Origin: Crossaster papposus
Lineage: Eukaryota; Echinodermata; Asteroidea; Velatida; Solasteridae
DNA: 64,000 nt
Direction of reading: 5' to 3'
NCBI GenBank assembly: GCA_037893245.1
Contig: JBAIAA010000444.1
Coordinates: forward strand, 1,121,501-1,185,500
Shown: positions 14,001 through 22,066 of the stretch, in pieces
How the letters are laid out: every line of letters starts with the position of its first letter
Position numbering within the stretch: the first letter of the stretch is position 1
Translations under genes and position numbers: made by a program
The notes under the pieces: model-generated
What the model saw: the letters and a program-made list of their open reading frames with translations, nothing else
Told to the model about the DNA's origin: nothing
Database searches by the model: none

Positions 14001-17000
14001 AGAGAAAAGGAATGTTAGAGACAGGCCGATAGTTTTGGAGTTCGTTGGGATCCAGGTTGGGTTTCTTGAGTATGGGAGTGACAATGGCTCGACAGAGAGA
14101 ACTTGGAAAAGTACCTGTAGAAAGTGAGGAATTAACAATGTGAGTAATGTAGGGGCCAAGTACATGAATATTAGCTTTTAGCAGCCAGGTGGGCATAGGA
14201 TCCAGAGAGCACCATTTGTTGGAATTAGAACTGATAATTCTACTTGTCTCCTGATTGTCAACCCTATCAAACTCTGAAATAACAATATTGGTGGATATAT
14301 TGACATCGGGGTTAACAAACTGTAAGTTACTTGTACAATCAAGCTCAGATCTAATTTTAACAATTTTGTTGGTAAAGAAATGACAGAAGTTATCACACAG
14401 GTCTTTCATTGAGGAAGCTCTATGGTACTTATTGGTATCATTATTAAGCAATTTATGAACCGTTCGATACATGTCCTTAGTGTTACTAGTGGCTAGTTTT
14501 TCTGTGTAGTACGTGGCTTTAGCAGTTTGAATAAGATGCGCGAGTACAGTGAGGTGTGATTGTAGGTCTCTCGGTGTACATCCAACTTGGTCCTTCGCCA
14601 CTTTCGCTCAAGTCGTCGCTTAATTCGTCTAGCTTCGTGAATATCAGTGTTAAACCAGGATGCTCTTGGGCGTAGTATGCGGTCCAGGATTTGCAGTGGA
14701 TAGTGAACATCAAGAATTTTTAAGACGGTGGTATTATAGAAATCTACCTGATCATGGGCATCGGCGAGTTCTATAATGGGTTTAAGATTAGAGTCAAGAT
14801 CACGTGCAAGTGCATCAGCATCCAAAGTCCGGAAGTCACGCCGTACTGAACGAATTCTAGGAGGGTCAGTTCTTTTGCGGTCGAGGGTAAAGTGGATGGA
14901 ATGGTGATCCGACATTAAATTTTCGTGTATAACACAATCATGAACCAAGTCATCATCCTGACGGGCAATAACAAGGTCCAGTGTATGCCCATGAGTGTGA
15001 GTAGGGCCAGATACATATTGGTGAAGGTCGGTACTGGACAAGGTGGTGAGAAATCTAGAAGACTCTGGTTTGGATTGAAGATCAACGTGAATGTTAAAGT
15101 CACCTAGCATGACATGTCGACCAGGGATGTTATCTAGCTCGGCAAGCAAGTTTTCAAATTCAATTAAGAACTCGGACGTTTTGAACTTGTTAGCGTGAGA
15201 CGGAGGAGGTCTGTAGACAGCAACAACAGTAAGAGACTTGGTGTGATCTGTCACGATGGCATGTTCAAAGGTGGTGGCTGTGATAGGGCTAGGAATAGCC
15301 ATAAGGTTGAGATGGGTCTAATAGATCACACCAATTCCTCCATGAAAGTCAGTTCCTCCACGGGGAAAATTGATGAATGAGTAACTAGGAGGGGTGCACT
15401 CACCAATAACAACATAGTCATCTTGGTAGAGCCAGGTTTCGGTCAGGAACATTGCATCAATATCTTTCTCAGTTATGTACAACATGGTGGTCTTATTGCG
15501 TATGGAATGAGCGTTCCACACACATATACGCAGATGGTCATCGTGAAAAACAGTCGGGACGCACTTGATGGTATGAAGATTGTTTGGAGATTGTTTGGTT
15601 TGATGATGACCTGTTCTATTTCGATTGCAGGCAGGCAATCTAGGCCGTGTGCGACTTTCCGCTCATTTTGTGGTGCAAGGTCACATTTACTAAAAAATAC
15701 AACCCCCAAAACCACCCATTCCTGACAATTCAAGCAATACCAATGGTGTATCCTACCTTTAAATCCCATGCTTGTATCATCAAAGGCACAATCACACAAG
15801 ATTTGAAGTAGATAATTTGATGTAGATACCTTTAATATTGTCCGTGGTCTTTCGTCGGCACTCGCTACAAACAAACTGTGTCCAGTCATCACACCTTCAG
15901 CTAGGAAGTACCTCAACAGTAGCTGAGCATAACTGCCATACGTGTCTTCCTCTTCATGAGAATAAACATGAAAAATACCTCAGTCTCCCGACGATGAACT
16001 GAGCATACTGCCCGAAACGTCGAGTTCCATCCAGTTCCTTTCAGAACCACACAAACTCACAACATGACACTACCGCAAACAACTTAACTTACCGCAAGTG
16101 AAACTCGTGCATTTCCTGGCATGCTGCCAGTTTTTAGGCAATCAGTACGATGCCCTCATTTGATGACCTTTAGATGACCTTTGACCTCAAATGTCTCAAG
16201 TCATTCCCTACCCGAAGATTGTCACCAAGTTTGGTTGAGATTGATGTCAGGCTTTTAATGTCAGTACTGAACAATTGAACGAACCAAAATCTACAATGAC
16301 CTCATTTGACCCTAGATGACCGTTGACCTAAAATGTCTGAAGTCAAAGTCCCACTCCCAAAAGATTATTGTCACCAAGTTTGGTCGAGATCGATTTCATA
16401 ACAGCACTAAACAGTTAACCTAACCGTTAGCGAAAAATTTGTGCTTACTATAGCAGAAAATTTGTTGCTTACGGTAAACTTATTTCACGCGTTAGCGAGA
16501 AATGTTGGTCTCTGAGCATGCGCACAACCCGTAACTAAGGATTCTGCGCTTACATTGTAAGCACACAATTTTTCTGCTAGCGCGGTTAGCGGAAAATGGT
16601 GTGGGTAAGCATGGAATTCTGTGGTTAACAGAGCCATGAAATTGGGCCCAGGTTGTGTGTTTCCAATAAATTACACACGGCACCAATACGGCTGTTTCGA
16701 ATATATACCGATTATACGATTATCCACCAAATGTTAAAATAGTATTTTGCCGGTACAAATATTTCTTTAACATTTTGGTTTTTTTACCAGTCTCATTTCT
16801 TGGTTATACCACCGTGACAAAGATGCCGTGGGCCGGTACTACACATCACATAATGCCTTGTGCTTTTAGAGGAGAGGTATTGTGTCAGCGAACTTGAGCT
16901 TGATTTTGGCAGATTTAGGGTCGCTAGGGTTAAATAAAGACACAACGGTAGCCGATAGGGGGCGCTATACAAATGTACCTTACCAATCAGAAGAACTGTA

Positions 17001-20000
17001 CCAATGGCAAGACCTCCTCCTGCAAAGAAATAGGAAACAATCACTCACGAGTAGTTAAATACTCGCGGGTAGTTGAATACTCGCGGGTAGTTGAATGATA
17101 GCAGGTAGTGGAATACTCGCGGGTAGTTGAATACTCGCGGGTAGTCGAATACTCGCGGGTAGTCGAATACTCGCGAGTAGTCGAGTACTCGCGGGTAGTT
17201 GAATACTCGCGGGTAGTCGAATACTCGCGGGTAGTTAAATACCCGCAGGTAGTCGAGTACTCGCGAGTAGTTGAATACTCGCGAGTAGTTGAATACTCGC
17301 GGGTAGTTGAATAATCGCGGGTAGTCGAATACTCGCGAGTAGTTGAATATTTGCGAGTAGTTGTATATTTGCGAGTAGTTGAATACTCGCGGGTAGTTGA
17401 ATACTCGCGGGTAGTCGAATACTCGCCGGTAGTTGAATAATCGCGAGTAGTCGAGTACTCGCGGGTAGTTTAGTACTCACTAGTAGTTAACATATTTCTT
17501 ATGGGAGCACACACAGTTTGATACACGCTTAATAAGTTTACACGTGAAATAGATTTTGCTGTGCGATGCGCAGAAACCCCACACTACACTAGTCGACTGT
17601 GTGCGGTAATTTTGGGACAATTTGGGGGACCTTTTTGGGGGACCTTGGCTTCCCGCCTTTTTTTATGATTTTACATGGCCGCTGTGTAGCCGGCCGGCCG
17701 GCCGGCCATGTGGCCCATCGAGCAACGGCCCATCCAATACGGATAGGCAAGCGCCCTTGGCCCCTAGCAACATGTTATGTAGTTGCCGGGTGAATAAGGT
17801 CTATTGCTGATCGCGATCCCAAAGTATAGCGCAAAGCATGATGGGTAGACAAAGGGAGCAGTTTTGCAACTAAACCAAGCTTTTCGGCCCGGTATGCCTT
17901 CTCGGAAAGCTCTTTGTGCTTTTCATTATTTACTACATTATCTGATCCTCAAATACGATAAGAGTTGGGGTGCGTTCGCTCAAGCGAACGTTGGCAAACG
18001 TTAGCGAAAACGGCGAACGACATTTCGAGCTGTTCGCTGTTGGCCAGTGACGTATTTTAAAGATGGTGGAGAAGTTAGCAGCCGACGGTTTACTTTTCAC
18101 AGTTTTGATTTACGTTTCATACTTTTTGTTATAAACAGTGGGTTGTTTTGAGCAGTCACAGGGATCTTTTAAAGAAAAATAATGAGTTGGACAAAAAGCA
18201 GCCAATCAAACGATGTCACTGTCACTGGGCGCCGCCATTTTGAAAACGTAGTTTTTAAAATATCGTTCCACTTTAACTAACGCAAACTCAAAACGTAGGC
18301 GAACGTTCGCGCAAACAGTTCGCGTAAGTGAAACGCATCCCCGGTCTTCTTTTTAGATTGAGGAATTTTGTTGACGACATATTTTCGAGTGGTTCGCCGT
18401 GCGCGCGATGCCCCCTTAAATTTCTTGCGTAGCGCAGGGCGCCACCTGTTTAAATCAACCGATCGACAATAGACCTTATCATGTTTTTAGGCTTCTTTCA
18501 GAATCTTTCAGAAATTATACTGCGCATGAAAACGCCTGGGGTGGCTTTCTAAACATGCAGTACGTCATGCATGCAGCAGGCTACCTAAATTTTAAAATGG
18601 GCTTTTTGGGACAGATCCTCTAGGTCAATAGCAACAAGTCTAGATTTGAAGTATTTAAAGTCATTTGTCTCTTTCATGTCAGCTGGTAGGAGATTCCATT
18701 CCGGTATGGTGTATGGGTAGAGTGAGAACTTGTAGCAATCTTTGTTTACTGTAATTCTTTTTAAGTTATTTGGGTGATCATTTCTGGTTTGTCTGTTATG
18801 GGTTGTTTCCTCATTTGTCACCTTGAGGTGGTCAATGTTGGATGGAGCTAGATGGTTCAGTTCTTTGTAGACGACAGTTAGACGGGATCTTAAACGTCTA
18901 ACATCCAGTCGTTCCCACTCAAGTTGTTGGAGAAGTTGGGTGACACTGCTTTCTCGTCTGTAATCATTTGCGACAAAACGTGCCGCTCTGCGCTGAACCT
19001 TTTCAACTGAATCTATGAGGGTCTGTTTATGTGGGTCCCATATGCTGCTGCAGTACTCCAATTTGGGTCGAACAAGTGTCTTGTAGGCAATGGCTTTGGT
19101 CTTTTCATCACAACATCTCAAGTTTCTTCTCAGAAGGCCAAGAATCTTATTTGCTCCAGAAGTAACTTGGTTGATGTGTTTGGACCAAGATAAATCTTTT
19201 GTCAGCTCCACTCCTAGGTATTTTTGTTGACTCACTTCCTGTAAAGTGGCATCCCCCATTGTATATTGATGAGTGATCGATTTCTTTTTATGTGTCATAT
19301 GCATTGTGAAACATTTTGAAGCATTGAAGCTCATTTGCCAAGCTTTCTCCCATTCACACAGCGAGTTGATGTCTTGTTGCAAAGTAACACAGTCATTATT
19401 TGATGTTATTTCCCTGTACAAAATGCAGTCATCTGCAAATAGACGTACCTGGGAGTTTATTAAGTCCGGTAGGTCGTTAATATACAAAAGGAATAATAAC
19501 GGACCTAAAACTGTCCCCTGCGGAACTCCCGAAGTGACAGGTGAGTTTGAGGATTTTTCTCCATCAATGATGACAATTTGATGACGCATGGTTAGAAAAC
19601 AATTAATCCAGTTTTTGATATTATTTCTTATTCCAAGGTGATGTAGTTTGGTGAGTAAGCGTTTGTGGGGAACCGTGTCAAATGCTTTACTGAAGTTCAT
19701 TATTATGAGGTCAACTTGGCTTCGTTTGTCAAGAATCCTAGCCAGATCTTCAGTTAAAGCTGCTAATTGAGTTTCACAGGATCTTTCTTTCCGAAATCCA
19801 TGTTGACGGTCATTCAGTAGGTGATGGTTATCAATATGTCCCATTACGTGACTATGTATGATGTGTTCAAGTAACTTGCAGATAATGCAGGTCAAGGAAA
19901 TCGGACGATAATTGGCAGGGCTGGTCCTATCACCTTTCTTAAAAATCGGCGAGATGTTTGCACTCAACCAGTCCTTAGGCAGCCTCCCACTGTCCATTGA

Positions 20001-20408
20001 CTTCTGAAAAATCTTCTGAAGTATTGGGGCAATTGTTGCCGAGCACTCTTTCAAGACTCTGGCAGGGATATTATCCGGTCCGGATGCCTTGTTTACCTTG
20101 AGGTTCTGAAGCAGTTTCTCAACTCCAGGCGTTGTGATGATCAATGAAGGTATGTCTGGTACTGAGCTGTGGCCATTATTTTGTCGGATCTTCCTTCGTA
20201 AAAATGAAACAAAAATGTTTGTTCAGTGTCTCAGCTTCCGAAAAATTGTTAAACGATGCGACTTACCCACAAGAAAATCTAGAGACGGCACCCCGGTCGA
20301 TACGAGTAACTGTCCGTTATGCAAAGATGGGCGGGCCCCGGGTATTTGCGCCACTTTCGCCCTCGTTTTCTTCTGGAAACTCGTCGTAGTCGCACTGGGC
20401 GCCGCCAT
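1903..20408 (-). CDS. ELP4: Elongator complex subunit 4, ten coding exons
   Basis: Coding exons in transcript order: 20267-20408, 16984-17019, 15830-15951, 11630-11761, 10246-10358, 8372-8456, 7028-7219, 5418-5526, 4655-4761, 1903-2028. Lengths sum to 1,164 nt, giving 387 residues plus TGA; human ELP4 is about 424. Every junction is GT-AG and all phases join. Motifs matching the family in order: [16 protein letters not shown] (about 26-41), [14 protein letters not shown] (48-61), [19 protein letters not shown] (about 73-91), [11 protein letters not shown] (about 132-142), [13 protein letters not shown] (about 150-162), LGSPLWGEE (about 221-229), [10 protein letters not shown] (265-274), [10 protein letters not shown] (302-311), [10 protein letters not shown] (313-322), [15 protein letters not shown] (347-361) and the terminal KLDF. 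ELP4 forms the RecA-like Elp4-5-6 ring of Elongator, which modifies wobble uridines of tRNAs. The P-loop-equivalent GGGLAIGT lacks the Lys-Thr/Ser of an active Walker A, as usual for this subunit. It appears intact. Confidence 0.95.
2098..4157. repeat. 19 bp minisatellite, about 108 copies
   Basis: The unit TGCATATTCCCTTTAATGG is repeated with runs of local variants (AAGGG, TTATGG, GATTATTCCC and others), so neighbouring units are more alike than distant ones. The right end decays into irregular TTTATATTCCC units. It fills most of ELP4 intron 9. Confidence 0.95.
4389..4621 (-). mobile_element. TTAA-flanked MITE, copy A
   Basis: Ends are TTAACCAGTTCGCG and CGCGAACTGGTTAA, a terminal inverted repeat bounded by TTAA as in piggyBac-type elements. 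It contains about one and a half units of the GAGCAAGGCCGGAAATGTC repeat and no coding sequence. Confidence 0.7.
4655..4761 (-). CDS. ELP4: ELP4 exon 9
   Basis: Encodes residues 311-346: [14 protein letters not shown], then [14 protein letters not shown]. The acceptor is TTTTTTTTAAG and the donor GTACGT. The split Gly codon at its start agrees with exon 8 ending in phase 1. Confidence 0.93.
5002..5320. mobile_element. MITE-like element with 28 bp inverted ends
   Basis: TTACTACACCTCATAAATAT near 5012-5033 recurs inverted near 5290-5318. It occupies most of ELP4 intron 8. The interior shows no reading frame with family resemblance. Confidence 0.55.
5418..5526 (-). CDS. ELP4: ELP4 exon 8
   Basis: Encodes residues 275-310 plus one base: [20 protein letters not shown] then [15 protein letters not shown]. 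It matches the family block VVVGLESF...ETNPLYKDYHG. The acceptor is CCTGGTAG, with a weak pyrimidine tract, and the donor GTAAGA. Confidence 0.93.
6356..6892 (+). mobile_element. TTAA-flanked MITE, copy B, with expanded internal repeat
   Basis: Same terminal sequences as copy A, in the opposite orientation (TTAACTAGTTCGCGCCGG to GCGCGAGTTGGTTAA). The right interior also matches: CGGTACCAT, GTTTCGTTAAAAATAATCCC. Its internal repeat has grown to about 12 units. Confidence 0.75.
6436..6775 (+). repeat. 29 bp minisatellite inside MITE copy B
   Basis: The unit is GAGCAAGGCCGGAAATGTC followed by TGTCAGCAGC, about 12 copies, with length variants gaining or losing CAG. Because 29 is not a multiple of three, all three forward frames stay open; these are not genes. 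Confidence 0.9.
7028..7219 (-). CDS. ELP4: ELP4 exon 7
   Basis: Sixty-four codons in phase 0, containing [18 protein letters not shown] and [15 protein letters not shown], the best conserved part of the core. The acceptor is TTTGTTTTCTTCAG and the donor GTGAGT. Confidence 0.95.
7572..7634. repeat. Hairpin with ATAATGCCC / GGGCATTAT arms
   Basis: AGATAATGCCC plus AACGCGCCATT folds onto AATGGCGCG plus GGGCATTATCT with a short loop. It lies in ELP4 intron 6 and is probably a small MITE remnant. Confidence 0.5.
7864..8305. mobile_element. MITE-like element with about 33 bp inverted ends
   Basis: GTGACCCGCTCCATCGTAAT at the left recurs exactly inverted at 8273-8305. The element fills most of ELP4 intron 6. 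A related GTGACCCACTCCACAATAAT sequence is found downstream of every first-exon copy (for example 26526). Confidence 0.65.
8372..8456 (-). CDS. ELP4: ELP4 exon 6
   Basis: Encodes residues 182-210 ([20 protein letters not shown] and GFSLLHKQ). The acceptor follows a T-rich tract ending ATAG and the donor is GTGGGT. The 98 bp tandem array starts about 70 bp upstream of this exon in transcript sense. Confidence 0.92.
8527..9886 (+). repeat. 98 bp tandem array, about 14 copies
   Basis: The unit runs from GTGTAACACTTGTGCTCCAT through GTACAGTTGCAGTACTCC to GTGTGATTTACATATGACA. Copies differ by a few bases and small indels. It occupies ELP4 intron 5; forward frames through it are incidental. Confidence 0.95.
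10246..10358 (-). CDS. ELP4: ELP4 exon 5
   Basis: Encodes residues 145-181 plus two bases, containing [13 protein letters not shown], which aligns with RFGHYYDASKRMP of vertebrate ELP4. The acceptor has a long pyrimidine tract (TTTTTTCTTTTCTAG) and the donor is GTAAGA. Confidence 0.93.
10501..10742. mobile_element. MITE-like palindromic element (GGGGCCAATTTCATAGAGCT ends)
   Basis: GGGGCCAATTTCATAGAGCT at the left is mirrored at the right end. Sequences of this type recur widely in echinoderm genomes as I know them. It abuts MITE copy C, whose left TTAA is lost. Confidence 0.65.
10743..11011 (+). mobile_element. TTAA-type MITE, copy C
   Basis: CAGTTCGCGCCGG on the left and GGCGTGAACTGGTTAA on the right, with about three internal units of the GAGCAAGGCCGG repeat. 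It matches copies A and B along its whole length. Confidence 0.7.
11120..11513. mobile_element. MITE-like element with AAAGGGATCGTA ends
   Basis: AAAGGGATCGTACATGTATA then CGTTTGGTAATT at the left; the same sequence less a short insertion is inverted at the right. It lies in ELP4 intron 4. An inner palindrome (AATCTGAG / CTCAGATT) is also present. Confidence 0.6.
11630..11761 (-). CDS. ELP4: ELP4 exon 4
   Basis: Forty-four codons, phase 0 at both ends, running from [10 protein letters not shown] to [14 protein letters not shown], with donor GTGAGT. The 5' half is a poorly conserved acidic linker in this family; the KIAWRY block is diagnostic. The preceding intron carries the L2-like LINE. 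Confidence 0.93.
11825..11995 (+). repeat. tRNA-derived SINE-like sequence
   Basis: An A-box-like TAGCCTAGTGATGC is followed by a B box GGGTTCGAGTCTA at tRNA-like spacing, then a non-tRNA body. It lies in ELP4 intron 3. The 12,000-12,570 stretch beside it holds nothing I recognise. Confidence 0.4.
12688..14601 (-). pseudogene. LINE reverse transcriptase
   Basis: A 637-codon frame with the standard blocks in order: [32 protein letters not shown] (catalytic Asp present), [18 protein letters not shown] at the active site, and NLGVIFD in the thumb. The catalytic residues look intact, so this part of the element was functional until recently. Motif spelling fits the L2/CR1 group. Confidence 0.92.
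14493..15302 (-). pseudogene. LINE endonuclease, C-terminal part
   Basis: Contains [19 protein letters not shown] and MSDHHSIHF, carrying the Asp-Asn and Asp-His of the fold. Around 14510-14590 the reading passes by a +/-1 shift into the reverse transcriptase frame; the two frames overlap there. Confidence 0.85.
15318..15638 (-). pseudogene. LINE endonuclease, N-terminal part
   Basis: Contains WNAHSIRNK and FLTETWL, with the Asn and Glu of the endonuclease active site. It ends at a TAG (15318-15320) in the same frame as the next segment, so a single nonsense change separates them. Confidence 0.8.
15830..15951 (-). CDS. ELP4: ELP4 exon 3
   Basis: Encodes residues 60-100, including [19 protein letters not shown] and ending RPRTILK. 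The acceptor is CATGAAG and the donor the weaker GTATCT. Phase choice is fixed by the join with exon 2, which restores VLLIEEEDTYG, like LIEEDKYN in human ELP4. Confidence 0.93.
16440..16655. mobile_element. Echinoderm-type MITE remnant (CATGAAATTGGGCCC end)
   Basis: Repeated GCTTAC / GTAAGC and GTTAGCG motifs face each other, and the right end CATGAAATTGGGCCC is like the ends of the element at 10501-10742. The stretch 15,952-16,440 in the same intron holds no exon; CGATGAACTGAGCATACTGC near 15,990 resembles repeat sequence. Confidence 0.4.
16984..17019 (-). CDS. ELP4: ELP4 exon 2 (36 bp microexon)
   Basis: Twelve codons' worth of sequence covering [12 protein letters not shown], the beta strand and loop at the P-loop position of the RecA-like fold. 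The acceptor is TTTCTTTGCAG and the donor GTAAGG. It starts in phase 1 (G from exon 1) and ends in phase 1 (G joined to AG of exon 3). An 18 bp minisatellite begins about 25 bp upstream of the acceptor. Confidence 0.93.
17045..17480 (+). repeat. 18 bp minisatellite, about 24 copies
   Basis: The unit ACTCGCGGGTAGTTGAAT is repeated with C/T and G/A variants. Because 18 is a multiple of three, both strands carry open frames (EYSRVV / LPASIQ), which are incidental. It lies in ELP4 intron 1 beside exon 2. Confidence 0.95.
17967..18341. mobile_element. hAT-like MITE
   Basis: GGGGTGCGTTCGCTCAAGCG at the left faces GGGGATGCGTTTCACTTACG inverted at the right. The interior contains CACTGGGCGCCGCCATTTTG (18,227-18,242 region), identical over 20 nt to the ELP4 start region. 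A partial inverted copy lies at 22,745-22,872. Confidence 0.6.
18570..20250 (-). mobile_element. Jockey/CR1-like LINE, 5'-truncated
   Basis: Minus-strand element in ELP4 intron 1, same sense as the gene. It starts inside the reverse transcriptase N-terminal region ([13 protein letters not shown], at 20,250) and ends just past the stop at 18,585. No endonuclease is present, which is the usual 5' truncation. Its left boundary lies about 10 bp from the ELP4 exon 1 donor. Confidence 0.85.
18585..20144 (-). pseudogene. LINE reverse transcriptase, 519 codons
   Basis: Blocks: [74 protein letters not shown] and QKYLGVELT, with a complete C-terminal thumb-like region. The frame has no internal stop but opens without ATG (TTG at 20,142-20,144). 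Residues upstream continue in another frame to 20,250, so a frameshift lies near 20,185. The first Asp of motif A is Asn here (codon AAC at 19,695-19,697), which should abolish catalysis. Confidence 0.88.
20267..20408 (-). CDS. ELP4: ELP4 exon 1 (start codon)
   Basis: Encodes residues 1-47 plus one base, beginning [16 protein letters not shown] and ending in [11 protein letters not shown] before donor GTAAGT (20261-20266). The ATG at 20406-20408 is chosen because it is the first Met of the frame and MAA plus TTSFQ matches vertebrate N-termini. The ATG sits in CAAAATGGCGGC, one base off the TISU/YY1-type initiator consensus. Confidence 0.93.
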
Positions 20409-20420
20409 TTTGTTTTTAGG
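20390..20420 (-). promoter_or_regulatory. TISU/YY1-like initiator over the ELP4 start codon
   Basis: CAAAATGGCGGC matches SAASATGGCGGC at 11 of 12 positions, with no TATA box seen upstream. Such elements act as combined transcription and translation initiators for housekeeping genes with very short 5' UTRs. A GC-box-like GGGGGCGTGGCC lies about 60 bp upstream of the gene. Confidence 0.5.
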
Positions 20421-20535
20421 GTTGCACGTCCTTTGACACTAGGTGGCGCTGTTCATATAAAGCTTGGGGGCGTGGCCGGGTAGTGGAGATCATGGGGTGC
20501 ACTATACTATAGAAGTGAGCATAATAAAAAGTGCA

Positions 20536-20565
20536 CCCACAATTTTGTGTTTACAAAATTGTGGG
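20536..20565. repeat. Perfect 13 bp hairpin
   Basis: CCCACAATTTTGT and its exact reverse complement are separated by GTTT. It lies 130 bp upstream of the ELP4 start. No T-tract or other functional mark accompanies it. Confidence 0.6.
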
Positions 20566-20710
20566 ATTGTGTAAACATAGCCTAGGATCAACTCTCTGGT
20601 TTGGGGTCTTTACACTGAGAGCAGACTTGATAAAATTACGGTTAAAAATGGGTCCTATTTCCGTCTGAGAACGTTAATTTTATAAAATGGCTGCATTTGT
20701 AAAATTGCAG

Positions 20711-21947
20711 CATTAGCCTCTGTCATGAAATGACGAAAATCAACCGAAGAGGGCGTTTTGCGGAAATTTGTCAATATGGCTTCCTTGCTCTCGCGTAAAA
20801 CTAACGTAATTAGCTATACCACGGAGGAAAAACAACAGATAGTTAGTGAATTGCGGGGAAATACTTAATACAAAATGGCCAATCATAAAACTAGATTTTC
20901 TTTCCTGCACTTGAAAAGGCCCGCCGTGTATTTATGCTCCTTAGAAAACCGGTTAGGCCCAACATTTTAACAATTTGTAAAGCGCCCTGAGATAATTTGT
21001 ATGGAGGGCGCTCTATAAGAATTGATTATTATTATTATTATTATTATTATTATTTGAATGCCATACAGTAAACAAATTCTGGGGCCAATTTATACAACTT
21101 GATACAAGCAATATTCTTTTTGCATTTTTAATTTTTTTTTTGACATCAAATATAAATTTGAGGCTTTACACACAAGCACTTGGTTCACAGTAATTACTAT
21201 TTGGACGTTAAACCTCAACATTCCTGATCCTGCAATGTTAATTTAAAAACCAACCAGTTTTAAATACTGTCGCATTAAATGTAGACGCCTGTGAAATCTA
21301 GTAATATTTTACCCTTTTATTGACTGAAACCTTACATGGGTCATAAATGACATTTACTATTAAAAGAAGTTCGTAAATATTAAACTTGGATTTTCCAAGA
21401 ATTATTCAATTGCGCCGCGACTTAGGGAACACTCGGTCGATTATATGTGTGCCAAATTTCTGGACGCCACCGTTTTGGGGTTTTTTCGGACTAAGCTTAC
21501 TGCACCTAAATTGTTAACAGAGGGTAAATAGCAAGCATTAATAACATTAACATGGTAAAGGTACAATGAATTTGCAGTTTGTCAACAAAGAAGTTTGGCA
21601 ACCGACATTGCATGAGGAAAGTCGGCCCAACATTAACTGTTTATAAACAATGTAAACGTCGAAGTACAGCTATAGCTACGCACGTACGAATATAGCGCAG
21701 CACACTTTCACAAACTGACCATTTTTTCAGTCGCTGTTTCTTTCTCTTTCGTAATTTTACGGTTTTGGATGACATTTAGCCTTATGCCTACGGTTTATTT
21801 TTTCGAAATAACCACAGTCTTTAGAGCTCCGTCGTAAGCCATAAAGTTCTGAAATCGACGACACACGTGTTGCTGTTGGTAAGCGCCGCCATTTTGACAA
21901 TTTTCCGCGCGTTGACCTTTTAGAAAGGTCATGACAGAGGCTAATGA
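20711..21947. mobile_element. Inverted-repeat element upstream of ELP4
   Basis: ATTAGCCTCTGTCATGA near 20,711 recurs inverted near 21,930, with further similarity inward (GGAAATTTGTCAATATGG against GGAAAATTGTCAAAATGG). The interior holds an L2-type tail (AAAGCGCCCTGAGAT, then (ATT)n at 20,979-21,055). No coding sequence is recognised. Confidence 0.5.
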
Positions 21948-22066
21948 GGCTCGGGAAGTATCACTTTTTGGTAGGTGAGTTTCTTTCAGTGTGAATTCAG
22001 AAAATGGCGTCTCACAGCGCCCTCACGCGACCAGAAATACCGCGCATTGGGCCTTTCAAAACAGGG

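Larger units (their letters stand above)
12571..15650 (-). mobile_element. L2/CR1-like non-LTR retrotransposon, inactive
   Basis: Minus-strand element in ELP4 intron 3, same sense as the gene. It has an apurinic-type endonuclease, a reverse transcriptase and a 3' tail with the GCGCTATATAAATACCTG motif followed by (ATT)n, characteristic of L2-like LINEs. One in-frame stop and one frameshift break the polyprotein. Confidence 0.9.

Noticed and set aside
15960..16080. Penelope-like element end
   Set aside because: ACTGCCCGAAACGTCGAG is suggestive of repeats of that kind, but no reverse transcriptase or second end is visible.
17108..17480. EYSRVV and LPASIQ repeat frames
   Set aside because: Shadows of the 18 bp minisatellite.
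20776..20868. Divergent 30-codon plus-strand frame starting MASLLSRK upstream of ELP4
   Set aside because: It lies in an inverted-repeat element whose other arm has the matching sequence. No convincing donor or family match was found.
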